A stretch of 64,000 nucleotides of DNA from Cololabis saira (Eukaryota > Chordata > Actinopteri > Beloniformes > Belonidae), in contig NC_084597.1 in NCBI RefSeq assembly GCF_033807715.1, positions 9,486,843 to 9,550,842 on the forward strand, written 5' to 3'. Shown here one piece after another: positions 23,500 through 33,669 of the stretch (its first letter is position 1; each line of letters opens with the position of its first letter). Under the pieces are notes generated by a model that saw only the letters and a program-made list of their open reading frames with translations, was not told the origin of the DNA and searched no databases. The translations under genes were made by a program, and so were the position numbers.

Positions 23500-24186
23500 T
23501 GTTAGGTTAAAAAGTCATCAACATACATTAATTAACTTAGAAAAAGACACCGGAGACTTATGGAATGATTTTCAATGGCCTTCTGCAGAAGGTTGGACAG
23601 AAATCTGAGGAGCTGTAGGGCAACACAGCCCTCTCTTCGAACTCGTCGGCCTTCTGACAACTGGCTATCTGCAGAGCTGGCGCTTTTATTGGTAAAACTG
23701 ACAGGAAACTTTGACCATATTTGGAACAGTGAATGTATAGATAGACAATTGACAAAAACAGGAAACAGATGGTCACACAGACATGGTATCAGATGACAGT
23801 TGAAAAGTCACACCTTATGACTTTTCAGTTAGTAAGTAACTTATCTTTGGTGTGCAGAGCAACAGACATCCTTTTAAGAAATGGTCAAGGGGGTTTTGTT
23901 GTCATGAGATGGTCTTAAACCCTTAAAGACAATGAGACGGCTGTCAGACGACCCCCCTGAGTCTCTCCAAGGAAGTGGCTGTTTAGAGCATGTGATGGGG
24001 GTCTTGGAACAGATGTGCCTAAAAACAATGGTCCATTTGACCAACCAGGAAGTCAGCAGTTTTAACCTCCTGCGTGGCAGGCGAGAATTCTACCACTGAA
24101 CCACCAATGAATGTCATGAGAATAACAGGCAGTTTTCTAATTCTGATTTTGGCACTTTCACAATGATAACTTGGATTAATCTCACA
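23500..24186 (-). repeat. LTR (5' LTR in element orientation)
   Basis: 687 bp, partner of 19707-20393, adjacent to the primer-binding site. Near-identity of the pair implies a young insertion. Confidence 0.95.
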
Positions 24187-24289
24187 AAAGGAATACCATG
24201 AAGTTTACTACTTGTATGGGGTGTCGAAGGGTAATTTGCAGAGGGAAAGGCACAAGCAATGGCTTTAAACAACTGATGCTGCACATCAG

Positions 24290-24430
24290 TCTATAAATGG
24301 GTGAGTTGAACGAATGGGTTTGACTGTCTATAAGGAGAAAGATCATCCACAAGTGGAAAACATTCACAAACGTTGCCACTATCCTAATAGTGGACATCCC
24401 AGCTAATTTCACCCAGGGTTAGCCACAAAA
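24290..24430 (+). pseudogene. Possible Tc1-like transposase N-terminal scrap
   Basis: One frame reads RRKIIHKWKTFTNVATI, resembling the helix-turn-helix end of Tc1 transposases. The following residues are disrupted by stops. The LTR element inserted just upstream of it. Confidence 0.4.
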
Positions 24431-25545
24431 CTGCTGGACCAAAGTCCTGGGGACCAAAATTCCTCCACAACAATGTGAGAGACGGATAAACCGATTCAGG
24501 AAATTAGGCTACTACTTATTATTAGTATCATAGTGGATATTCAAGCTACTGAATCCCAGGTATGTATAACGTTGCCCACAAGCTTTAAAAAAAAATAAAA
24601 TAATGGCATATTGAAAAAGTTAAAGGCTGTTTGTCTGAGATTGTGTTTTTGCCTATTAGAAACTCACATTCATAAGATAATTTTTTACCATGTTTTTACA
24701 CACACTCAAAATTATTCTTGATTAAAGTGATTCTACTCATTTCTAAACAGTGTCTAAACTCCAGCTAACAAGTAATTTCGTGTTTTATATAACTGGTGAA
24801 ACATCTTACATCTCAACACATTTAAAAAGACCATTTGTCGATGATTAATAATCTTATAAGCTTTAGTTTATTCGTTTATTTAGTTTCCCACACACACTCT
24901 AGGTACGACAGTGGATACTGACATTTTAATGAGTGTGTGGGAGGCTTTGTTTTGCAGATGGAGATGAGATTTTCCTGGATACGCTACTCATAGCTCATCA
25001 CATTACATTGGACAGTGTTACATTTATTCAAGGACGCACATATAAGACTCTATAGATGCATTATTTTGGTGGTGTCTGAGATCTGATATGCAGAGGTGAT
25101 TCTCCCTCTACGATCAGATGTCTTTTTTTTAGTGTGTCCACATCAGCTCCACGCACTATGGACAAGGACTGTTCACAGTTGTCTTGGAAAGATTAGCAGA
25201 AGCTCTTGTGTGACCCCTTGTGTATTGTGTATTTTCTGAAAGTTGCATGTAAACCTAGAACAGAGCTCACACAACACCCACATCAGCACTGCAGCCAGAT
25301 AAGATTTGATCACAGATACATCAAGTGCAACAAAAGGACAATCCATCTGAGTTGAGACTAAATCTCCAGGATTATGATCCTTATAATAACGCATATCTGG
25401 CACATAGGATATTTATATATATAATTGCCTACTCACTTAAATATGTTATTTTATATATAGCTCTTATATTTCATATTTACAGACACCCCCATGCAATTTT
25501 AAGCATTTATTTATTTTTTTTTTTAGTATAAAAGGCACGAGATCA
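24431..25545. other. No gene seen
   Basis: AT-rich unannotated sequence. Short frames lack recognisable motifs. Confidence 0.45.
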
Positions 25546-25552
25546 ACTGGGG

Positions 25553-25560
25553 GTATATAA
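25553..25560 (+). promoter_or_regulatory. TATA-like box TATATAAG
   Basis: TATATAAG lies about 30 bp upstream of the first copy of a 73-bp direct repeat. Its position would suit a transcription start near 25585. There is no other support for transcription. Confidence 0.3.
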
Positions 25561-25585
25561 GCTGTGGGTTGCACTGAATTCTTCA

Positions 25586-25658
25586 GTTGGCAGTTAACAC
25601 TGGGACCAGTAAAAGCCACTGACGATCAGCCGACTCACATTTCCGTTTTTATTTATTA
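25586..25658 (+). repeat. 73-bp direct repeat, copy 1
   Basis: GTTGGCAGTTAACACTGGGA and the following sequence to TTTTTATTTATT recur at 26703-26775 with one C/T difference. This copy is followed by ATGG|GTAAATG, a splice-donor-like string. Confidence 0.85.
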
Positions 25659-26000
25659 TGGGTAAATGTTACATAAGCATTACTACAGTTTGTCAATATT
25701 GTTAGCTTTTTATTTAGTGTACTGTCGCATTATAACATGTATTTTGTTAGCGGTATTTGCGCTAGTTTGCTTTCCTAAACCAGGACGAGTTTGCACCAGC
25801 TTGCCGGTTGCGATGAGTGGTCAAATTAATGTTACAACTGTCAATCGGAGTCGGATGAAACGTTTGCCTGACTCAATTGATACATATGAGTACGATATAA
25901 TTTTAGAGTGTTTTGTTGTTTATATTTTCTGTGTCTTATTAATTTTCTCCTAACGGTTATTAATTTTTCGTCAGCTGATTAGCAGCGCCTGTAGTTTACC

Positions 26001-26014
26001 GTTGCCAAGGCAAC
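26001..26014. promoter_or_regulatory. RFX X-box-like palindrome
   Basis: GTTGCCAAGGCAAC matches the X-box consensus GTNRCC-N(0-3)-RGYNAC bound by RFX factors. No adjacent gene is recognised, so function is open. Confidence 0.4.
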
Positions 26015-26382
26015 CAGGGAGGGCACAGGCTGTAACACGTCGTATGTAAACAAAGAGGATAAATGGGAGAGATTATATTATTGATGCAACTGTTGTGTGA
26101 CTAAAGGCATAAGGGAATAATAGGATTGTTTTATATAGATAATAATAAGAATTGTAGATAATATAAATGTAGAATGAATACTTTCATTACCCTTATATAG
26201 AATTGATTATTTTTTAATAGCCTACGTTTATTCATAACCACCTATCTTATGTTTATTGTGATTCTATTAGCCTATTGATTTTACATTAAAATATTTAGTG
26301 AATGTATTGTTATTAGCGTATTTTGAAATATTGAGATTTTTATATAATACTGTGATTTTGATATTATATTGTGATTGTTTAT

Positions 26383-26667
26383 TATAGCAATCTCGTGCTA
26401 CTGGGGGTCAACCGACAGGGAAAGAGGACACCGGGTTTCGAGAAGAAATCCTTGAACTTTTATTTGCACACAGACGAGTATAAGCACACTCAGTAGCTCT
26501 GTGTCATCCTTGAGCAGAACACTTTGCTGGTGTGCAGCCGCTCCTTAAATAGCCAGGCAGGGTGGAGAGATTGATTGGGCACAGGTGTGCCCAATCAGCT
26601 GACCCAGGCCCGCGCTACCTGTGTGCTGCTCCCCCGCAGACCACGCCCAATCCTCCACCCTGACACA
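26383..26667 (-). mobile_element. Solo LTR, family shared with 57198-57504
   Basis: On the minus strand it reads TGTGTCAGGGTGGAGGATTG ... CTATTTAAGGAGCGGCTGCA ... CAAATAAAAG ... GTAGCACGAGATTGCTATA. These parts are an LTR start, a TATA-like TATTTAAGG, a poly(A) signal and a decayed TACTACA-type end. Direct TTTAT flanks both sides (26378-26382 and 26668-26672). No internal region or second LTR is present. Confidence 0.85.
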
Positions 26668-26702
26668 TTTATATTGTCATTTGTATTGGTCCAAATAAGT
26701 TG

Positions 26703-26775
26703 AGTTGGCAGTTAACACCGGGACCAGTAAAAGCCACTGACGATCAGCCGACTCACATTTCCGTTTTTATTTATT
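26703..26775 (+). repeat. 73-bp direct repeat, copy 2
   Basis: Same sequence as 25586-25658 with one mismatch. It is followed by CTTTCAG|AATAAATG, which looks like a splice acceptor, where copy 1 has a donor-like string. Confidence 0.85.
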
Positions 26776-26779
26776 CTTT

Positions 26780-28740
26780 CAGAATAAATGATTTTCTTAA
26801 ATATGTCACCCTATGCGTCAGCTTGCACTCTGTGGGCGTAACACATACATGCCCACATATTTTATATATCATCATTTATACTTGCACATTGTGCATAATA
26901 CAAACTGCTACACCTTTAAGTGACCGATTAATCCAATTTTCCAAGTGGATATTGTATCTAAAACAATGGCAGTAACACATGTTGCTAAACTGAAAGGTGC
27001 TCATTACTCATGCAGTGTGAGATTTATTTCACTGTATTTTTTTCCTATTTTCACATAAACAGGAGCATCTATCGTATGAGGAGAGATGGTTACATTTGCA
27101 GATTTTAGATTAAATATCAGGCATAGTTTGCTGTGTGATTAATACTGCAGTAAACCACGTAGGTGGAGATAAATAATGTAAAAATATAATTTCCAACAAT
27201 TTGATGTCAGCACAACTGTATACAAAGACATCTATGTAGGTCAGGTTAATAAATTGTATTTTTATGGACATCTGGTGGAGTTCGTCTGGAGTAAGAAATA
27301 TTGAATTATTTAGGCATGACACCACCAATATGGTTCTGGCATATATCTGGTATTCTGTTTCTGTGTCTTACTACAGGTGACGCCACTTGAAAGACTCAAA
27401 AAGGTGGAGACATGTCAATGAAAAACAAAACCTTTAGTTTGGCTACAGATCAGGCACATTTACACATCTCACGAGACAGTGACTCTTACTTTTACCAGAT
27501 CTTAGGGCAAATACCCTCACTCAAAACCTATCGTTTGTCAGTCCAGACCCAGTCACGTGCCTCAGTTGTTTTTGTCTGGATGGCATCTTTTCAGCTTTTC
27601 ATCAAATTGTCAGCTCCACTAGGTGTCATAAACGGTGTTGTTTTTACCCACACATGTGTACATGTTAAAAGTGGAAAATAGTTAGAATATTCATATCATC
27701 AAAGTGTTTTAGGTATATCTTAATGACATTAAGATTGCTTTTCAAAGCTGCAGTAGTTGAAAGGGCATGTGGAATCAATAAAGCCAAGAGTAAATAAGAA
27801 ACTGACGTATGCACAGCCTTGAAAAGACTCATCATATGCAGTGCAGTGCACATATCCAGTATACTTTAGTTTCTCTTTGTCCTTTCCTCAAATGTTGTAC
27901 TCATTCTGTATGTCCATATTATATCACTCACTGCATGTTAGGCCTTTGCTTTCTCCTCTCTGTTAAGTGAGAGCTCATTTCATGCAAGTTGTTACATCCT
28001 GCAAATGCATTCCTTCTTTCATTTATTCATCCATGCATTTGTATAATTTGCAGGAGGCTTTTATTGTTTGTTTTGTGTGTCTCAAACAAGATACAATTTT
28101 CTTTAACGTCTGAATTCCTTTTGCATGTCCTTCTATATTCAAACTCTCTATCATCTTAAAGAGAGCACCAGCTATGTTATAACTGGTTTTTGATCAGGCA
28201 TTTGTTTGTTTCAGTAATATCAGCACACGAAAGAGACAGAGGAGTGAAGGCATCTTTGTTAGTTTAGATTAAAAAGGTTTGCAAATTATTGCAAGGGTTA
28301 ATACACAGCTATTTTGGTATGCGTCATTACTCTGCAGACACTCTCTGGTAGCATGTGAAGAAGGCTTGACAGCTAAGTGTGTACATGCATAAATTTGTGC
28401 CTGTTAACATATTGTTTGTGGCCTTGTGCTGTACTCGCGTCTGGTTTTTACCGTAAGATACAGACCTACTTTATTTGGTATTTTAAGCTCACAGGGAGCT
28501 TATCTAGGTCTGTTTGTCTTGCATCATCATCTTTCTGTTTCTGTGTTTATGGTGGAGATTTATGTGGTTGTTTTGTCCCAGAAAAATATATATTTGAGGA
28601 CCTTGAATCTATTGCCAGATAATATTCTGAGACACATCAAGGCTTTTGGCTCATTTGTTAAAAAATGAGTGAAGCAAGTTTTTTTCCCCAGTCTATTTAA
28701 ATATCCATAACCAATATACAATACCAATATCTCATAGCCA
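26780..28740. other. No gene seen
   Basis: AT-rich unannotated sequence. The largest frame (27412-27678 plus, 89 codons) has no recognisable domain. Confidence 0.45.
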
Positions 28741-29069
28741 GCGTGAAGCAATGCAGCACAAGCAGACCAAATCAAAACCGCTGGAGTTATCTACATAATG
28801 TGAGAAAGGTGTCATGGCGGCATGCGGTAAGGCAGGTGCTGCTTCGCTGCCATCCAGCTCTCAAAATCTCTCTCTACAATACCATTCTGCAAGCGGTAAC
28901 GTTTCTAAAGGCAAACTGCTCAAATTCAAGATTTCTACACTGATTGTCATCTATATTTTGACTCTTGCTGTCAATTCTGTATGGCTGTGTTTAGACAACG
29001 CAGTCAATCAAGACCGGTGCACCAGGAATTACAACACCTGTCACAAACAATTGGTGCTTCCTTTGTTCT

Positions 29070-29567
29070 GTGGATACATGGGCATGCGTGCCTGCCGGAA
29101 AATTTGCTTCATATTGCAACGTCCTTAATAATGGAAAAGCGACCACCCCACATGCTACTTCCAATAATAAAACGGCTAAACGCAAGTCTTCCAAAGTTCT
29201 GTGGAAACTTTCTGGATACCTGTTCTTCACACTCCTGCTGGCGGGGGATGTACATCTTAATCCCGGGCCAACTGTGGAAGAGGTGTGCGCAGATCGACAT
29301 CATTCAGCGGCACTCGCAGAGGACCTGCAGTACTATTCTGGCTTGGATGATGTTACACCTGGGTATGAATTTACTGCTATAAACAACAATCTGCTTACCA
29401 CTGAAACCGACAGACTGGGTGAGTTTTCAGTTACATCACCAATAGTGATCTCCCCAACCGTTTTGTCATTTTCTGGGACAAATCATGCGCAAAAGACAAA
29501 GGTCTGTATCATCAAACATGTTAAAACGCAAAATAAATCATGCAATTGTGAAGCACCGTGGTTTTAA
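29070..29567 (+). pseudogene. LINE 5' ORF segment carrying the NPGP motif
   Basis: A 165-codon frame containing a short basic stretch (NKTAKRKSSKVLWK), a hydrophobic LSGYLFFTLLLAG run and the NPGP motif, followed by an acidic/Ser-Thr-rich tail. It is stopped shortly before a MITE. An overlapping frame upstream (28814-29125) also has a hydrophobic segment. Their exact role in this LINE clade is unknown to me. Confidence 0.45.
29241..29270 (+). other. 2A-like NPGP motif in LINE leader ORF
   Basis: AGDVHLNPGP in the frame 29070-29564. The ribosome-skipping consensus is D-V/I-E-x-N-P-G-P. Here the Glu position is His, so activity is doubtful. Similar motifs are known in CR1/L2-type retrotransposons. 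Confidence 0.6.
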
Positions 29568-29575
29568 ACTTTTAA

Positions 29576-29860
29576 AGGAGCTTGAGGCAGGATTTATGAA
29601 AAAAATTAGTAGGCTATACGTTTTAAGTTTTCTAGTAATAATGTCAGATGAAGCGTTCCAAACCAAAACGAATGAGCCCTCTAGTGTATCTCCCTGAATT
29701 TCCCGCGCTGGGCGGCGGATGTGACGTCACATGACGCTGCATGTGCGTTCTCCCCGTTCTCCCGTGCCGGCTTCGCTGTTGGCTGCAGTACCTCCAACGG
29801 CCGTCGTGGCGAAGGGTGGTGCCAGAGAGTCTCATTTCTTAAAAGGAGCCTCATGCTCCT
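29576..29860. mobile_element. TTAA MITE (AGGAGCTTGAGGC family), copy 1
   Basis: Starts AGGAGCTTGAGGCAGG and ends CCTCATGCTCCT. TTAA flanks at 29572-29575 and 29861-29864. Contains GTGACGTCACATGACGCTGC. 285 bp, shorter than copies 2 and 3 because of an internal deletion. Confidence 0.9.
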
Positions 29861-29869
29861 TTAAGGACA

Positions 29870-30780
29870 GTATTCTGTAGGTCTCACAAGCTAAACCAAG
29901 TGGGTTGTTAGGCGCACATTTAAATATTCGAGGCGCTATTCCAAAAAGTGAACAACTACGACATTTTCTACTGTATATGAATCAAACTTCAACTTCCTAT
30001 GCTTATCGGAGACATGGCTACATGTAAACTCCCCTGCTGACGTCTTAAAAGTGCACAACTATAATATGTTCAGACGGGACAGAACTGATGGCCGGGGTGG
30101 GGGTTTGTTATTTTATGTCAAGGACAGTATAAATTGTAAGCAGATTCAATGGTCTTGTGTTAATGACTTGGAATGTATTGGTCTCAAATTAACCCTTTCA
30201 ACCCAAATGTCATTTACTATGATTGGAATGTATAGACCACCATCTGCTAAAAAGGTGTTTTATGATAAGTTGGATGCTCTCATTAAAGAGTGTGATACTA
30301 ATAGTGAGGTAATTTTATTAGGAGATTTTAATATAAATTGGAATGATAAAGTAGAACGGAAAGAGTTAAAATGTGTGACAAGCAATTATGATTTTCGCAG
30401 GTTATTGAAGAACCGACCAGGATAACTCGTTCTTCAGAAACACTTATTGATCTAGCATTCACTAACAGACCAGAAAGAATGACGAAGTGTTACAATCTGG
30501 TTACTGGATTGTCTGACCACAATATGATTCTGATTGTGAGAAACCTGACAAAAAGAAGATTTAACTTACCAGCTCACACAAAGTCAGTACAGTATAAAAT
30601 ATCTAATTCTCATATAACCAATCTTGAAAATGCAATTAAAGAAATACATTGGAATGAGCACCTTGTACACAAAAATATGGATGATAACTGTAATTCTTTC
30701 ATGGCTGAACTTCTCACAACTATGCACAGTTTTATGAGGAAAGTTAAACGTAAACCAGGCCAAAGAAATTATGTATAGTT
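29870..30780 (+). pseudogene. LINE apurinic-type endonuclease domain
   Basis: Fragments in three frames include the RGGGLLFYVKDSI strand, TMIGMYRPPSAKKVFYDKL, LLGDFNINW (30318-30341) and a late LSDHNMI (30509-30526). These are conserved APE-LINE endonuclease blocks. At least one frameshift lies near 30415. Confidence 0.85.
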
Positions 30781-31053
30781 AAATGTAAAAATACGGTCAC
30801 TCATGAAACGAAGGGACCATGTTCTCAAGATGGCTCTCAAGGATAAGGTGGAACATGAGAGTTTATTCAGTTTATTCACCACACTAAGAAATACTGTAAG
30901 GTTGTAAAAGAACTCAGAAAGGCAAAAGCAACATTTTTCATTAATGCAATTAGTGAAGCGAGGGTTAATACCAAAGAAATCTGGCAGAATTTGAAGAAAT
31001 GAACTGGGAAACAAATCAGTAATAGAACAATTGAACTAAATATAGAAGGAAAT

Positions 31054-32275
31054 GTGACCAGTGATCCAGGTAAAGTGGCAGCGGCAATTCATACTTATTG
31101 TATTGATTCTATAAAAAGTTTGACTCAGAATTTCCCTAGTTCAAATTATCCTGTTATTCCTCTAAATAGGGATGCTCTCAGTCTATCGTTTAGAGAATTG
31201 ACTAACTCTAAAGTACTTGCGATTATTTCCTCTCTCAAATGTTCAAGGGCAAACGATGTATATGGGATGGATACAGTATTTATCAAAACTCATAAGGACG
31301 CACTCATTCCTCCTATATCAAATATTGTTAATTGGTCTATCAATGAAGGAGTGTTTCCAAGTGCCTGGAAAACAGCAACAATTACACCCGTCTTTAAATC
31401 AGGTGATCATATGGCTATTAGTAATTACAGACCTATTAGTATTCTTCCGGCAGTATCCAAAATTGCAGAAAAATTCATTTCTGAACAGATAACATCAAAT
31501 TTGAACGTTACTTCCTTCTCACTGCATCCTATGCAATTTGGATTTCGCAGACATCATTCTACTTAAATTGCGAATTGTTTTCTTCTGGAAAATATTAAAG
31601 CTAAATTGGACAAATGGAGGTGTGGTGGGCGCTATCTTTCTTAATTTAAAGAAAGCCTTTGACACAGTCGATCATGAGGTATTAATTACCAAGTTGTCAA
31701 AGTTTAATTTTTCACCCGATGTAATTAAATGGATAAAATCATATTTAAAGGAGCTTGAGGCCGGATTGTGGCAGGATTTATGAAAAAAATCCGTATACAT
31801 TTTAAGTTTTCTAGTAATAATGTCAGATGAAGCGTTCCAAACCCAAAAGAATGAGCCCTCTAGTGTATCTCTCCGTTGCCTTGAACAGGCTGTGTGCTGC
31901 AAAATGTGCTGCAATTCGGTCCCGAATTTCCCGTGCTGTCCTGCGGATGTGACGTCACATGACGCTGCATGCAGGTTCTCCCCGTTCTCCCGTGCCGGCT
32001 TCACTGTTGGCTGCAGTACCCCCAACGGCCGTCGTGGTGAAGGGTGGCGCTAGAGAGTCTCATTTCTTAAAAGGAGCCTCAAGCTCCTTTAACAGAAGGA
32101 TAGCAATGTGTTCGCATAGACAATAAAACTTCACAAATGGTTGATAATAATGTTGGTGTACCTCAGGGTTCAACTTTGGGTCCTTTGTTATTTAGTCTGT
32201 ATATTAATAACTTACCTGAAGCTATGGTAACTTGTCAGAAGTACGCTGACGACAGTCATTTATCTACATGCTTAA
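31054..32275 (+). pseudogene. LINE reverse transcriptase domain, split by a MITE
   Basis: First part 31054-31563: AWKTATITPVFKSGDH, SNYRPISILPAVSKI and HPMQFGFRRHHST. The second part around 31600-31745 has FLNLKKAFDTVDHEVL and WIKSYL. After the MITE it resumes with TE.QCVRIDN, VGVPQGSTLGPLLFSLYIN and the catalytic KYADDS (32239-32256). Joining the sides at TTAA restores SYL-TE in frame. Stops occur at 31564 and elsewhere. Confidence 0.9.
31749..32088. mobile_element. TTAA MITE (AGGAGCTTGAGGC family), copy 2, inside the RT
   Basis: TTAA at 31745-31748 and 32089-32092. 340 bp. Starts AGGAGCTTGAGGCCGG, ends GCCTCAAGCTCCT. A sub-terminal AAAGGAGCC can pair with the terminus. Confidence 0.93.
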
Positions 32276-32309
32276 AATAAGAAGGAAGCTGCAGAGGAAC
32301 TATCAGCCT

Positions 32310-33340
32310 CAATGATCAATATCTCTAATTGGTTGACAAATTTTTGTTTACTCCTCAACGTTGATAAAACTGTATGTATGTTTTTTTCAAAGTCTGCGAA
32401 TAGAGATCCAGATCCGGATGTTTTTGTAGCAGGGAAAGTATTTAGGCATAGTAATAGATTCACAATTCACATTTAAAACACAAGTTAAAAAAGTTGTGAA
32501 TAGAATCAATTTAATCTGGCAAATTTTAAACACATTAGGAATAATCTAACAACTGAGGCTGCAAAGTTATACATTAACGCCATGATTCTCTCGCACATAA
32601 ACTACTGTCTTACCAGCTGGTCGCAGACAGGTAGGACCGCATTACAATCAGTGGAAAAACTCTATAAGCAGGCTTTGAAAACATTGGATAAAAAGTCAAA
32701 TTTATATCATCATTGTAATATTCTAATTAAATATGGTTTCTTCCAGAGCTACCACCAGAGGGGATTGTAAAACAGCACATAGAAAAAGTGCCTTTGGGCA
32801 GTCAGCCTTTTCCTATCGAGCAGCTCATACCTGGAACACTATACCCATAGAACAGGGGTCGGCAACCCAAAATGTTGAAAGAGCCATATTGGACCAAAAA
32901 CACAAAAAAACAAATATGTCTGGAGCCGCAAAAAATGAAAAGTCTTGTATAAGCCTTAGAATGAAGGCAAATGGCGAAAGGCGAAATGTGTAGAAAAAAG
33001 TTGAAATGTGTAGAAAAAAGTCGAAATGTCGAGAAAAAAGTTGAAATGTCGAGAAAAAAGGTTGAATTGTCGAGATTAAAAAGGAAAGGAAAATGTAAGA
33101 AATAAATAGAAAAAAATAGAAAAAAGAAAAAGAGAATAAAAAGCAAAAAAAAGAGAAAAAAAAGGTCAAACATTTTTGAAAAAGCTCCAGGAGCCACTAG
33201 GGCGGCGCTAAAGAGCCGCATGCAGCTCTAGAGCCGCGGGTTGCCGACCCCTGCCATAGAACTAAGGAACATCACATCTCTTTATTCCTTCTCTAAAAAC
33301 ACAAAACAGTGGTTACTTGATAATCAAACATGCTGTCTCT
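32310..33340 (+). pseudogene. LINE C-terminal region, split by a hAT MITE
   Basis: Pieces include SNWLTNFCLLLNVDKTVCM, NAMILSHINYCLTSW, EKLYKQALKTLDKKS and AFSYRAAHTWNTIPIE, then after the insertion LRNITSLYSFSKNTKQWL. This is the usual post-RT region of L2/CR1-type LINEs. Several frameshifts. Confidence 0.8.
32853..33253. mobile_element. hAT-type MITE inside LINE ORF2
   Basis: Ends CAGGGGTCGGCAACCC and GGGTTGCCGACCCCTG. Perfect 8-bp duplication CCATAGAA at 32845-32852 and 33254-33261. The interior has five GTCGAGAAAAAAGTTGAAAT-like repeats. 401 bp, no transposase. Confidence 0.95.
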
Positions 33341-33669
33341 GGTATAAGGTTATTGTTTTTACTACCTGTTTGTGCTTATTTGCTTTTGTGTGAGCTAATG
33401 TGTTTGTGTGCTCTTGTTCTTCATTTATGTTGTTTGTCATTATTCAGAATTATGTCATGGTTTTACTAATTGTTTGTGTAATGTGCTCTAGTATTTTAGT
33501 GTGTTCTCTTTCAATGTTTTTTATATATGCCATCAACCCGCCAGGGACTGCAGATGTAAATTAGCCTGTATGGCTAAATCTGGCACATTTACTGTATATG
33601 ATGGACTCAAGTGCTCATGTTAATTAATGTGTGTTGTCCCTTTCTAAATAAATAAATGAAATTAAATAA

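Larger units (their letters stand above)
19707..24186 (-). mobile_element. Complete non-autonomous LTR retrotransposon
   Basis: Two 687-bp direct repeats bound a 3,106-bp interior. They start TGTTAGG and end CTCACA on the plus strand. AAAG occurs on both sides (19703-19706 and 24187-24190). The primer-binding site and polypurine tract show that it is transcribed on the minus strand. I find no gag, protease, reverse transcriptase, RNase H or integrase motif in any frame of the interior, so it depends on another element. This layout matches the LARD/TRIM concept. CA and GA microsatellites occur at about 22490-22560 and 22730-22800. Confidence 0.93.
28745..33660 (+). mobile_element. Degenerate APE/RT-type LINE (L2/CR1-like) with three insertions
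   Basis: The order is a leader peptide with a 2A-like motif, endonuclease, reverse transcriptase, C-terminal domain, then a 3' UTR with GACTGCAGATGTAAATTAGC and GGCTAAATCTGGCAC and an AAATAAAT tail (33640-33660). Three MITEs (29576-29860, 31749-32088, 32853-33253) interrupt it, each with an intact target duplication. The coding sequence also carries several frameshifts and stops. Confidence 0.88.

Noticed and set aside
32802..33221. Phe-rich minus-strand frames
   Set aside because: Translation of AAAAAAG-rich repeats within a hAT MITE.
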